DNA from: Zygnema circumcarinatum
Lineage: Eukaryota > Streptophyta > Zygnematophyceae > Zygnematales > Zygnemataceae
NCBI GenBank assembly: GCA_037447605.1
Contig: CM074804.1
Location: 1,947,300 to 2,011,299, forward strand
DNA length: 64,000 nt
Direction of reading: 5' to 3'
How positions within the stretch are numbered: position 1 is the stretch's first letter; each line of letters begins with the position of its first letter. A program made the position numbers and the translations under genes. The notes under the pieces are model-generated. The model was not told the DNA's origin. It was given only the letters and a program-made list of their open reading frames with translations, and ran no database searches. This document shows, in pieces, positions 45,073 through 57,443 of the stretch.

Positions 45073-48036
45073 ATGAATTCGGCCGGTTTTTCGGTGGGAG
45101 CAGTGAGGAAGAAGGCGGCTGAGAGGGGCCGTACTCTCAGGAACCTTCTTTTGACTTGGAGGTGGAACAACCTGACCAATTCTGCAAGGGACCACTTAGT
45201 GAGGAAGTTGAAGAATGCGTATTGGGAGTACGTTGATTGTTGTCGAACCCTGAAGCGCTTCCTCAAGACGCCTAAGAACGCCCAGAACGCTAAGTCTACG
45301 GTAACTCCTCGATACCAAAACTTTTGCAGCCCCCACCACCTTGAAGCGCCGCATAGAAACGTCTAACCCTAAAACTGCCGTATGGCAGGCATTCCTAATG
45401 AAACCGTTTTGGAGACGTCCATTGAAGATACGATCCTTCAGAAAACAAGTAAATGCTATATGCGTTTCGTCTAAGACGGTGTTCTTAGATTTCTTTGGCC
45501 GAAAAGCGTTGGCGAGTGAAAGAAGAAATGAAGAATGCAAGGCAATATCACCAATTTCGGCAAAACAAGAACGGAGAGAAGGGTGCTGCTCAAACGAAGA
45601 AGAGGCTGTTAGCTTTATTAAACAAATTAATAAAAGGGATGGTTTTGTGCGACCTTTGGCGTTGCGGGCATTTGGGAACGTCGAGCGTTTGAAAGTAGCG
45701 GCGTGTGGTTTTAGGGGTGATGTCATCTTCGGAGGAAAGGGGGGTGAATTGGAAATTAAGAAAGGCGATTTAAAAAACTTATTGGAGAATGCTTGGTTAG
45801 GAGATGATGTTATCAATGGTTTCTTGCGTCTTTTACAGGTAAGCTTGGCTACGCTTTTCTAGCCCATTTTTTTCCTTTCCTCACCCCCTCCCTTTCCCCC
45901 CCATCACCTCTCTCTCGCTCTCTCTCTTTCTCGTTCTCTCGCTCTCTCCCTCCCAAATCTTTCTTTCTGAAGGCAGCAGTGCCGGGATTGTGGTATGGGT
46001 CACTCGGTTTGACTTGGGAATACCCTGACTTTGTTTAATGAACGTTGCCTGACCTTAGTGTTGTTTTGAGCTATCTAAAATCTTACGTTGTGTTCATTTG
46101 ATGATGTCGATGTGTTTAGGCTCGTGCGAATGCATTTGCATCTTCTGAGCTAGGGTGAGCGTCTGTGCAACTTCTTCTTTGACCTTTATGCTTGCTGTAT
46201 GCCTCTTGGGAGCAAACAGTATGATTCGTTTATTGAAATCGACACTCTTTTTTGCGGTGACTCGTCTCTAGCAGCCAGTATACTCAGAATGTAACGTTCA
46301 TTTGTTTTTGAGAATGGGAGAGTAAAAGCGAGTGGTTTTTTTATGTGGCAGGTTGAAAGTACAGTTTTTGAGCACTTTCCTTTTCACCAAACTGACAGAT
46401 GTCCCGCAGTTGGGATGTCCGACTGGATTTAACATTCAGGGCGTTCGTCGATGGACACGGAATGTGGTGAATATTTTTCCCGGAAAAACTTGTAGCTTTG
46501 AACAATTCCAAATAGTCAGAATTCCCAAAACTTTAAAAAGCAAGTTGTTTTCTTCCCCTTCTCTTACTTAAAACCGTATTTCCTGGGGGGAAATAAAAAC
46601 CAGGATGGTTGTTAAAAAGAGATGGTGGAAAGTATATGACGTAGACGAGGTGCTCCTTTTCTTTTCTGATTTCCTTTTCTTTTGGGATGGTTGGCAGAAC
46701 CTGTTTGATCAAGACTTGGTCCTGCTACCAGTGAATTTGCATGCCGCTAAACACTGGTATGTTCTTTCAAAATATATATATTTTTATATCGAATGTTACG
46801 AGTGATTCAACGTGGAGTTTATAATTTGGACGCTTTTTGTGTTTTTAGAGTTTTACTGTGTGCTCAGATTGTGTGGTGGTGGTGGTGCTTAAACAGGGTC
46901 TTGGTCGCTGTCTATATGAAAGAAAGACGAATTGAATACTACGACTCGTTGCCGAGACATGTGGAGGCGAGCTACGTGGACTACGTGTTGACTGTGGTAT
47001 GTACTTATTTTTGAAGCCCTTCACAAGATAACTCGCTTGTGCAAGATTCTAAAGCAGTACTGTTGTTATGCTTTGTCGCCTATTGACTGCTTATTGTAGC
47101 AATAACACCAAGGCCTAAAAAGAATTCATCTCAATTGTCCGATGTGCTGTAATGCGTGGTTAATACCCTCACTAAACTTTCATCGTATATTGGATTCCTA
47201 GATAGGGTAGAAGACCATGTAACACCAAGGCCTAAAAATAATTCATCTTAATTGTCCGATATGCTGCAATGTGTGGTTAATACCCTCACTAAACTTTCAT
47301 CTTATATTAGATTCCCAGATAGGGTAGAGGACCATGTACGAAAGTGGACCTACTATAAGAATATCACTCTTTTGAAATGCATTTCCAAGCTACTGAATTC
47401 TCTGGCCTTTTTCACCTTCCCTTTTCTCTGATAAAGGAACCGGATGTTCAGGTCTTTAGGGTTCTTTGCACTAGCCAGATGAAGCATTACATTGCTCTTG
47501 CTTTTTGGCTCATGAGTGTATTTCATGTGGTAATCTGTTCCTTTCAATTGGGTTTCGATTGTCCAGGTTGAGAGATACATGCATGCCATGGCTGAAGCTG
47601 AGAACAACATTGAGTTTGCGACAGCAGCGTGGAAAAAGCATCAAATGGTAGAAGGTGTCCCTGTACAGGTTTGACGTCCTTTTCCCCATCGCCCCTCTGT
47701 CTATAGAAGGTTTGTATTGCCTGTGAGGTTGTTAGGGTTCCACTAAAAGTACGATCCTTGTCATTTCTGGGTCTTGGTGTGAGAAGATGCTTTGCAAGAC
47801 TGACTTCCTCATGCATGAAAGTGTTTGAATGGTGATCTTTTCATGCCTCCCCTCCCCTCGCATTACAGGATGATAAAACAGCTTGCGGAGTATTTCTGTG
47901 CACTTTTGCGGATTTGCTTGCCCGGGGGCTCCGCCCACCCTTTCAATTCAGTGCCGCGGATGTGGAGGGGCTCCGGAATGGCATTGCGCTCTGCCTCATG
48001 AACGGAGTGCTGCCTTACACCCCCAGCCAAACATAA
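45073..48036 (+). CDS. ULP1: Ulp1/SENP-type SUMO-specific cysteine protease
   Basis: It removes SUMO from proteins and may mature SUMO precursors. Eight exons: 45073-45300, 45389-45838, 46120-46154, 46352-46466, 46698-46756, 46897-46996, 47567-47668, 47869-48036; 418 residues in one frame. The C48 protease domain fills the C-terminal half: AWLGDDVINGFLRLL, GVRRWTRNVNLFDQDLVLLPVN, catalytic His295 in AAKHW, Asp312 in EYYDSL, and catalytic Cys369 in TACGVFLC. Gln363 stands six residues before the Cys, the oxyanion-hole position, and an intron falls just after it. The N-terminal 200 residues are basic and poorly conserved, as usual. Intron 1 is only 88 bp, between frames that would otherwise be off by one. 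The start at 45073 is a choice; the frame is open upstream to 44554. Confidence 0.92.
47104..47337. repeat. 117-bp tandem duplication
   Basis: Two adjacent direct copies (47104-47220 and 47221-47337), each 117 bp, differ at about nine positions and have no gaps. They lie in intron 6 of the SUMO protease gene. Nothing coding was recognised. Confidence 0.95.
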
Positions 48037-49352
48037 GCAACGAGCCGGGGGGCGCAAAATGAGAGGCTAAAGGTGGCCCTAATTCGAGGAGCGCGGGTCA
48101 TATGGTGAAAGATATGGCCGCCAATGGGACCTCCTTACTGGAGGTCCATCTTTGAATTCAACAAAGTTCAAATTTTAAGGCCGTTGATTTGGCGACGGCC
48201 GAGGATGAAAAAGTGATCCGTTGAAAAAGATGCCAACGAATGCTCTTCCAAACAGGGGATGGGTAGATATGGATGAAGGAATAACAGATAGATCGCCTAT
48301 TCATTTTGACATTTGTAGGGTCTTTCTTGGCGGTGCGGGACAAAGAGTTTTGAGAATTGAGTGTATAGGTGTTTGTTCAAGAAAGAAGGCTTAGAAGTTC
48401 TGTAGCAAGTGGTTAGGTCAAAGATGCGCTTTGGATTGCCTGAAGGCCGAAGTTGGTGCAATGTAAATAGATGTACAAAGGGAGACTTGTTGTTCGATTT
48501 TGAAGCCACACCCCGGGCTTAGAGTGAGGATGAGGGGGGGGAGTGCGTCTGAGAAAGGAAACGAATCCAGTTTTCACTTGTTTAGTCGAACGGAAGATTA
48601 TTTTTTTTTATTCATTATTTTTTTCAATTTCAAATAAGTACGCCGTTTTTTCAGTTTCAAATAAGTATGCCGCGTCACTCTCAGATGAATATGATGTTCA
48701 CGTTTCGTAGTCGCTGGTTCTAGTGCAGAGATCATCCGCACACATACATCTCCCATGCATGGGTACCCCATACATGCAGGTCTTTGCGTATCCCATACTT
48801 ACAAATCGCCCATAATGCACACATACATACATTCGATAGGCGATAATCAAAGCACTGAATTTCCCTACCCCAACAACAGCACATTGTGCATGAGAAATCA
48901 ACTCCTCTCGAAGCAAACAACAATAACAACTCAACACCAACAAATGATCGCTAGTAGGGCCGGTGAAATAGGGGGCGAAATATCCAAAACAGAGGGGCGG
49001 GATAACCAAAACAGGGAAGGCGAAATATTCGAAAAAGGGGGTGGGAAATCCAAAATAGGGGGGTGCAGTATCATTCTCCTAGAACTTTCCAGGACGATTA
49101 CCAAAAGCAAAACCCAAGAGAAGAAAGAGGTGCCATATATTTTTTCGCATGTCTCGGACTTTGTGGCAAAACCCTAAAATCGACTTCAGTATATCGCAAG
49201 CACCGTGAAGGGCACATCTCTACAAATTCACAGCTTTCATCCATTTCTCTCCTCGCAGACGAGCAGAAACGGTAGCGATGGCACACAGCTCATTCAGGCT
49301 CCGCTTCAAGCCACCTTCTGCATTTCGACGAGTTCGTCCCCCTTTACAACTC
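48037..49352. other. convergent intergenic region between SUMO protease and UTP4
   Basis: Holds both 3' UTRs. Two near copies of TTTCAAATAAGTACGCCG lie at about 48629-48670. A degenerate tandem array of about 24-28-bp units of the GGGCGAAATATCCAAAACAG type lies at 48960-49070. No gene is supported. Confidence 0.6.
48960..49070. repeat. degenerate tandem array of GGCGAAATATCCAAAA-type units
   Basis: About four diverged units, each a G-rich start followed by GAAATATCCAAAA or a variant (GATAACCAAAA, GAAATATTCGAAAA, GAAATCCAAAA), stand head to tail downstream of UTP4. Function unknown. Confidence 0.6.
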
Positions 49353-52300
49353 TTAAGTTCCATATTTATGGTAGTAAAAAGGAGCAGGGAATTTTCTCAC
49401 TACCTCCTCCCACTTTCTTTCTACGACAAGTATGGATTTCTCTCCTAAATGCTGCAAAAAAAGGACATTATCTGAGAATGGGACTACTTTTACTGCAGGG
49501 CTGTCCTGCAGCTGCATGCTCAGCTGCGCCTGCTTATGTTGCTGCCTTTTCCCCTTCGCTTCGGACCTCTGAGAATCCTTTGCATTTTTTGCTTCTGGAA
49601 CACTGCCTGCCCTTGTGCTCGGAGCCAACGGTTGGCTCAGATCAATGTGGCACATGCACCTGCACCGGGCAGCCAAGGAAGCAAAACCACTGTGAGGTCG
49701 GCCTGCACGTTCAAATGGAAATGAACTGCATAACGTGGAGCATATGTCTTGTGTTTAGACATGAGGTTTACAACCCAGACACAACTTCAGACTCCAATGC
49801 TACTTGCTATTTAGAATTGTTTGGTTGTTTGTACTTCACATTTCAACAATAAATAGTTTTTTCCTTGGAAAAAAGCAAATAGCTCCTCATCAGCGTTACT
49901 GCACTACCGATGAATACATGTAACCATAAGTGTACACACCTGCAAGCTCTGCAAACAGCACAAACCGCATCACTCACATTGAACTGTATGCAATCAACTT
50001 TTCCGCACCGCCAGTCGGCCCCATCGACAGTCTGGTGATGCCGCCTGGCATTTCCAACAACTCGTTTGGAAAATTCCCTGCTGTTCCCTTCGACCACTCC
50101 GAAAAGCACTTCCTTTCCACGTCCAACACATGAACCTCATTCATCGCTGTTGCAACGATCAGCTCCGGTCGAGAGGGATGGAAGAGCAGCGCTGTAGGAA
50201 GAGACCCGCCAGGAGAGGAAACGACCCAACGTTGCCTGCCGATAATCAAGGTAAGAGGGGTGTCAGAACAAGGAAAGCAGTAGCTCTCCTATATTGGAAT
50301 GCCGTAACTAAAATAACAGCCTTAACTGACACAATAAGGACATTGGCAGGAAGCCTCAGGATCAAAGTTTTTGGTTAGGTTTTGTTTCATCCATCGGTTG
50401 CCCGTCATGGATAAGATTCATCATTGGCCTCCTGCTTCCGTCACACTGACCAATATTGCGCCAATGTAAACACAGCGAGAGGTGTGAAATTTACAAACTA
50501 TAACCATTAGTGTTCCTTTATGTGCGGCGTTAGGTTGAGAGCCCGATCTATGCAGTGGCCCAAAACGTGCAAAATGCCAAAAAGAAAAAATGAACTCTAG
50601 GTGTTATGATTTGCTCAGGCCATCACACCGGCAGCATGATCAGGGTTGAAAAGTAATGCAGAAGATACCGCCACTTCTCTACATATTTGAAAACAAGTGG
50701 AACTCCACACTTCAGTCCAGCTGTTCATGGTCTCACCTCATTGAACCCAAATCGTAGATTCCAACGTGGCCGCAACTGTCCACAGCTGCGAGCCATCGCC
50801 CGTTGGGACTGACGGCCATCAAACTAGTGGCGGGGGGCACATTATCGCCGTCCTTCACATCAAAATCGGGGCACGTGGGAGAACACCGCCCAGCAACCTC
50901 CTCTGACTCAATGTCGACCACCTGCATACCATACAGCCATAAGACTTACATCATCAACTTGACTCTCTTCAGAGCCTGTCAAATCGATACATTTGTGTCT
51001 GCGTAAATGGAATGCGCTTGATTGCATTCTTCGTGCTCCAGCAGCTGACATCTTTGACATGACAATGACGGTATAACTGCTGATGCGGGATTGTGTTAAC
51101 TTACCCAGATACTGCCGGTTCTTGCTGCCACCAGCAGCTGGGCCGAGTCAACGCTGAAAGTCAACTGGTGACCAGGTGGCAGCTTAGCGGGTAATTTTCT
51201 TCTCTTTATGGCCCATCTTGAATTCCCTAGGGTTTCCATCTGCTCCTTGTGTGGTTGATCCAACTCATACAGCCGCACCTTCGTCCAATCTGACAGCGCT
51301 AGGAACTTGCCGTTAGGTGAGATCGCGCTGCAGGATATATGCTCCTGCGCATTCGTCTTTATCTGTGCCACCAGCACTGGCAATTGCCTTTCTTTAACTG
51401 GCGCAGAATTCTCGCCAAACTTTGCTCTAAATGTACCCCTCCTATCTCCATCTGCCACCCCGTTGCCCAACCCCGACCCCCATCCTCCAGCTAACTTTTT
51501 CTTTGATCTCTCATTACCACGGCCTGCTCCTCCTTTCCGTTTCCCAAGTACCCCATTACCTAATAATGATTTCCCCATCCCATTTGCCATCGGCTCATGC
51601 CTTTCCCCGGCTTCTTTCCAACCCTTCTCAACATGATCCACTTCGTGTGCGGATGTTCCAGAATCCACTTCCTCCAGCCGCCAAACATCAAGGGATGTGG
51701 GCTGCTGTACCAGCAACAGTTGCCTTCCACACGGCGTGGATCCATTGGCAAGCTGCATTGGTGGAACCTGAGGTGTTGGGCAGACAGCATGTGGATAAAA
51801 CGACATGAACGACTCCGCTGGATATGTATATAGCTGTGCGTCGTTTCCTCCTGACACAAGCATGCTCACTCCAGGCTTATGCCACCTGGGTTTAACTGGA
51901 TGACTGCTGCCTCCTTTAGTAGATTTTCTGCCCCTTTCCACTCCACCGTCCAAATGTCCACCTTGACCTGGAACATCCAAATGTAACAGAGTCCTCATTA
52001 CAGCATTTACTAGAAAGCCGCCTACATAATTATGACAATTAGTGGACATGCGCAAAACCCAGAAAATAGAGAGCATGTGGACTTAAATAACGAAAAGTTC
52101 AAGGAAAGCAGAGAAGGACATAATCTCCCAGCACTTGTCTAAAACGACAAAAACAATCAGGTTATCGTACTTAAATTTGAACCGTTACCAATTCAAAAAA
52201 CGCCACCATGTTGCCCAAAACATGGTGCAGCTCATCAGAGTTACTACCGGCCGATTTCTAAGCAATGCAATAAGCAAATTGTGATCCCAAAAGTCCGGAC

Positions 52301-55300
52301 TCCACGTGGTTAAGCCCAATTCATAACTGTCCTCAAATTGCTACTCAAGTCGGCTCCAATAAATAGAGATCCATCTTTTACTCCCCTCGCAAACAATGTC
52401 AGCTGCTCACCTTCTGCTGCACCCGGCAATGCTGCAACAGCAAGAGCTCTCACGTCATGACTGTGTGCTTTTCTTCCGCCTACAAAGACCCATGACCCTG
52501 CTCCTCCCATCGCTTCCCCTGCTGATGCAGCTGCCATATCACTACTTGAGATTCGATGGAAAAGGTTCACCTGCAGGAGGAATGCAGAAAACTCTTAAGC
52601 CACTGAGCTTCGAGCACTTTCATCAATCCATCACTTTTCCTTACATTCGATTGACATGATGGCCATGGCAAGGCAATATTGCCTTGACACAGAGCTAATA
52701 AGGTTTTTCTGCAGGCGCAAGGAACGCTTGTACGACACTCCTTACTTCGCTACTGCTATCCCACATCCATTGTTCAGACTTGTGTAATGACTAAATTTCA
52801 GTCATTCTATAAGTCCCCCCAGACTTCCTAACTCGAAAGGCAAGTTACACTCCTGAAGTTGCCATCTCAACTTAAACTCCAACCGTTATGGACTCTTATC
52901 TTAGGTTCAGGCTCAGAGGCTCAGAGCTTGACATGCCCGATTGATTTGGGTGGCGCAGACAACCGCCCCCGTAATGCAATGAGGTCATCTTCTGTCACCT
53001 TCCGCATTCAGATTTGCTCTCCCTGCGTCCGATACCATGTGACGGACATTGGTTGGACACACTGACAGAGCTGTATCGCATATGAAGAGCGGTGCATGGA
53101 CCAAAGATCCATGCAAGGCTCCAACTTTACTGGACCGAGACTCATTGAACATGTGGAGCCCTTGAGGAGCCCCGCTGCTCAGGAAGTCATCAGAGAAAAC
53201 TCCACCACTATCGGCACAAAGAAGAAGTTCAGTAGACTGCTTTCTTTTCAGCGAGAGATAAGGAAAAGAGAGTGAGCTCTCTGTTCGCTCTAGAAGGATA
53301 GAACAAGTACAAAGCGTGAAACCAGTGCCTCCTTTCTATGCGTGAAAGAAGCCTATCATGTTCATTTTCCAATTGAATCGTATTTTTTAACAACATTCCA
53401 GAACTTGCCAGGGACAGGTTGGCCTTTAATTTGTTCCTTGGCTCTCCCATTAATCGGGTACCTTGCACAGACCTGTCCATCGATCCCAGCAGAGAACACC
53501 GAATTGTGTGAAGGTGCCGCTGCCAGAGCCAGCACATCCGCCTTGTGGCGTGTGTGAGCCTGCAGAAGAGTTCCCTGTCGTCCATCCCAAAATTGTGTGC
53601 ATCCACTGCCATCTCCGCTCACTACTGTCTCATCTCTGCTCCCATCCAAGAAGCTCAAAATCAAACAATTGGTCTCCAGACATGATCGCGAGGGCCACAA
53701 AGAGAAACACGGAACTAAAAAAAGTGATGTAGTTCTTAGGAGTGGCCCTGTAAACAACCTGAACATAGCGTCTGTAATATCTGCTGCTACGATCATTCTC
53801 TTCAAGTCAATCTCTTTCGCATATCGTACTCATGAACTCTGGGAATATATATGTCATAGTTCAGCATGTCCACGCCTCCAAGGCACAACTGGCTTTTAGC
53901 AGCTAACAGTTACATTGTACCCGTCCTCAACCCCTCTGACCCGTTCGTAATAATTGATCAATCGACAACAATTGTACTGATGATCGTTTAAACTGCAATT
54001 CTAATGAGGTTTCCTATCATTGAGAGTTGAAGGACTTCACGTCCCCTCCCACGCCCACGAACCAATTCAACATGAAGAAAAGGCGGGAGACAGAAACAAG
54101 ACTTTACTGACCTGAGAACAAGCAACGCCCATATGCAGAGATCATCTGCACGTGGGGTTCCACCTGTGCCGGCTGTGATTCGGTAAACCTCTCGAACATT
54201 TCCAACATCCCAGCAGCGAATGCATCTGCAAGCAATAGTGCAAATCTTCTTCAGTTCTTGTGAAGGCATGGCCAGGGGCGACATGCTAAAGAGTGCATAA
54301 GGCAATTGGCAGTTGTGGAAAATCGGCCCGGTGAAACATGGAATCGCTTCCACACGTTGGATTGCTGCGACAGTGGAAAACTAAAGCATATTTCACAGTT
54401 AACCCGTAAAGTGCAGAAGGTTCATTACCCGTCCGAGCCTCCCGTAAAAAGCCGGGTTCCACAAGCATTCCAGCCTACCGACAAAATCCTCCCTGCAGAG
54501 AAATCACAATCGCGTTCGTAAAACAGGGAGCAGAGGAAGACTGCTAATCAACTGACTTGTCCATTCCCCTACAAACCAGACTACGTTGCTGTCATGATGG
54601 CTACAATTTTCACTCTCGACGCTCTCAATTTCACACCAAACACGACTCTAGAGCAGGCTACATGCAAATCTTACAAAAAACGATTAAATTCAAAAAGGTA
54701 ATTGGAATCCTCGAATTGCCAAGTTTACCAATGAAAGAGCTAATCTATAAAACCCCGCTCTTGCCTGACAGAACAATCTAAAGGAAGGTGAACTGCTCGA
54801 CTGTACGGAACATAATCACATCCGCTGAATTTCTCAAAATGTCATGTACTCGATTACAATCCTCCACGATGGCACACTGCTCATTTCAATTGAGGCAATT
54901 ACCCATAAAAAGCTGATTCAATTCCTCACCTGCCACCTTGGGAAGCGCCTTTCCAAACTGCAGGCCGCTTGAATGGCTGACATAGAATACCCGAGCTCGG
55001 CCATCATCACATGCAACAGCAACCCTTTCTTCACCATTGTTAGGCACCGTTGCCTGCCCTCCATCCTCCTGTGCTGACATCTCATCCGAACCACTTGACT
55101 CCTCACTATCCGCATCGCTTTCATCGCCATCCTCCACAGTTTCTCCCTCATCATATTTTCTTCGCTCTTGTGCATTGCCAGTGGCATTTGGCTCCACTGC
55201 CATAGCCCACACAGGCCCGCCATAAGAGTCCACCACAGCCTGTCAAGTGCCAAAAAGGCAAAGAAAGAAAAACGACGTCATTACCAAGGTTTGGCTTCAA

Positions 55301-56214
55301 ATTGACACCGAAACCTGAGTACTACGATGAAAGGATCAAGGTTGTGCCTCTCGAGCCGGTTCGCTCAAGCCAACTCGTACGCTTTAAACCGAACCTTTTC
55401 GTTAGAACTACTGCAATTCTAACTCAGCTGCTTATCTCTACTTAGGGACAACACACGCTTGTACAATTTCAAGCAAAAAGCACAGTTCCCGTAATATCTG
55501 CTTTAGGGTGTCCAAGGGGAATTGGCAGACCCCCTCAACCTCCTTTCTTCTTTCCAGCCTATGTTAACAAAAGTGGGTAAAAAACCGAACCTTTGGGCTC
55601 AGCGATTTTAAATCCCACTCAGTAATATGGCCGTCGAGCCCAGCTGAAAAAAGACGGCCGTGCGGCGAAGCAGGGCTGGCAAGACACCATATCAACGACG
55701 ATATTGCAGCTTCCCTTCGCCCTGGAATTCTCTGGCCGCTCAAGCACAATTTCCCAAATTCTGTTAGGCAATAACGAAAACATACATGCAAAAGGTTCGA
55801 TGAACTCCGAGTAAAACCATCCTGAACAGTAAAACCGCTTCAATGCGTGATTTCACACACGTAGCTACAATTCTACAATTGAAGATAAAAAATGAGCTTT
55901 TTGAAAAACCAGCTCTGCTATTTTGTCAATTTGTAGCAAAAAAAAAAAAACCGAAAGAATAGATACGGAAGAAAGAGATCAACTAGCGGATCTTCAGATG
56001 CGACCTTGCAGGCGAGCCTGGTCAGTCTGCATGCTGGAAACGAGGTTCTCACCAGCTGGCAGGTCCAGCCTACAGAGCCCGCCGCGACTCTCCAAATCTC
56101 CAATTCTCCGCTGTCTCGAGCAGCTGCAAGCAGAAGACCGTCCAGGCTAGGAGCGAGAGCTACCACTGGAGTAGGAGACCATTCAACGAGACGGCAGCGA
56201 TGAAGTTCCAGCAT
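49353..56214 (-). CDS. UTP4: UTP4/cirhin, WD40 protein of the t-UTP (UTP-A) small-subunit processome
   Basis: Nucleolar WD40 protein needed for 18S rRNA processing and rDNA transcription. Eleven exons (minus): 56214-56053, 55731-55591, 55239-54930, 54492-54429, 54225-54112, 53635-53473, 52570-52345, 51967-51105, 50921-50737, 50235-49978, 49659-49353; all phases agree and give 930 residues. The tandem beta-propellers show as GELEIW, FSAGLDGHITEWDL, GGPVWAM, ILSVGWNACGTRLFTGGSDGCIRCWDV, VVSGDGSGCTQFWDG, then HSHDVRALAVA and VSGGNDAQLYTYPAESF. The end, VERKWEEVVRKFPAP, matches the family's C-terminus. Insertions typical of plants are an acidic Glu/Asp/Ser run in exon 3 and a basic, Gly-rich linker in exon 8. 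ATG 56214 matches the short HRCRLVEWSPTP start; the frame is open further upstream. The exon 6 donor (GTCTGT) is weak. Confidence 0.95.
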
Positions 56215-57443
56215 GGCGGAGGACTGCGCTGGAGCCGGTATCGCAGGGGTCGCAGCCGACGACGACTCCTTGCAAGAATTCAGGCGCGAGGTCTCAAACT
56301 GAGGCGGACAGTTTGCAAGCGTCGGCAGAACAGAAAGCGGCTCTCCGCAGAAAGCAAAAGCTCTATCCGAATCCGGCGGCATGGCATTGTGCGGCGCCAC
56401 GGGAGCGCTGGGGAGACGAGAGAGAGGATGCCCTGTTAGCAGCGCGAGGAGGGAGGAGGCGAGGTGGAGGGCCGGAGAGAAAGGGTGCAGGGCAAGGGCT
56501 TGGGCTTCTGCGGCGGCGGAGGGAGGCGGAGGCGGAGGCGGGAGAAAGGGCGAGAGGGAGAGCGGGCAGGGCCCTGCGCCGCGCCCCTCCCCCTCTGGGG
56601 GCAGCCAAAGGGTCCGTACAAGCCGTACCAGGCCCCGCCGACGCCGTTGAGATCTTGAGACCCACATTTGAAATAAGTTCAAAACGTTTCCTTTCACATA
56701 GACATCAAAATTTCTTTTTTAAATGTCCTTCCTGTTTCCAACCACCGTATTTTTGTATGTGCGAGTGGCATGTGCCGCCGCAGGTTTCAAAAATTTCTTT
56801 TTCTTACTGTTTCCAGGAAAAAAATTCAAGGGGCGAAAAACCAGTGAGCAGCTTTAGGGGCGGTGCGCTGTGACTCGTACGGCGGCCAGTGGTCGCGCAC
56901 GGCCCAGCTTGGCGCCGAAGGTACCGTACGGACGTCTCCGGGGAGAGGAGGGCAGGCAGAACCCTCCAGAACAGCAGCACTGGCACTGGGACTGACACTG
57001 GCTGTGGTTTTGGTGGGGGGGGGGGGAGAACAGTATTTATAGATTCATGCTTGCCATAAACAATGGGGTAATCGAGATAAGATATGCCTGCTTCAAACCT
57101 GGAAAAAGGCCACTGCAAACCTCCCATTCACTAACTAAGCAATGGAAGTGGGCGCGGGTTGGACAATGGCACTTATTGGCGAACCACTGCAGGGCAGCAT
57201 AGTTCATGCTTTCCACACGGGCTGGTCTTCCTATAAGTCCTGCAGAATGGTTCTTACTTTCTCAACACTAAATGACTATGAGCTGACTGCTCCCAGGTTT
57301 CAAACAACTGATCAAAGAGCATGAACATGGAGGAAGGTGGAGGACTGATCAAAGATGGTGGAGGTTCGATCAGCTCCTATCGCTTGGAACATAAAACTCG
57401 AGCAGTTGTAACTTCAAAAGAAGGAATCTGCGAGTCTTGTCAT
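56215..57443. other. intergenic between UTP4 start and PRS4 stop
   Basis: Holds the UTP4 promoter and the PRS4 3' UTR. It is GC-rich and purine-biased at 56440-56590 and has a G run at 57014-57026. Several CGTACGG-type motifs occur near 56615, 56877 and 56922-56932. No gene is supported. Confidence 0.6.

Noticed and set aside
45301-45388. Apparent one-base frameshift between two halves of the SUMO protease N-terminus
   Set aside because: An 88-bp GT-AG intron (GTAACT to GGCAG) joins the two frames in phase 0, so no mutation is needed.
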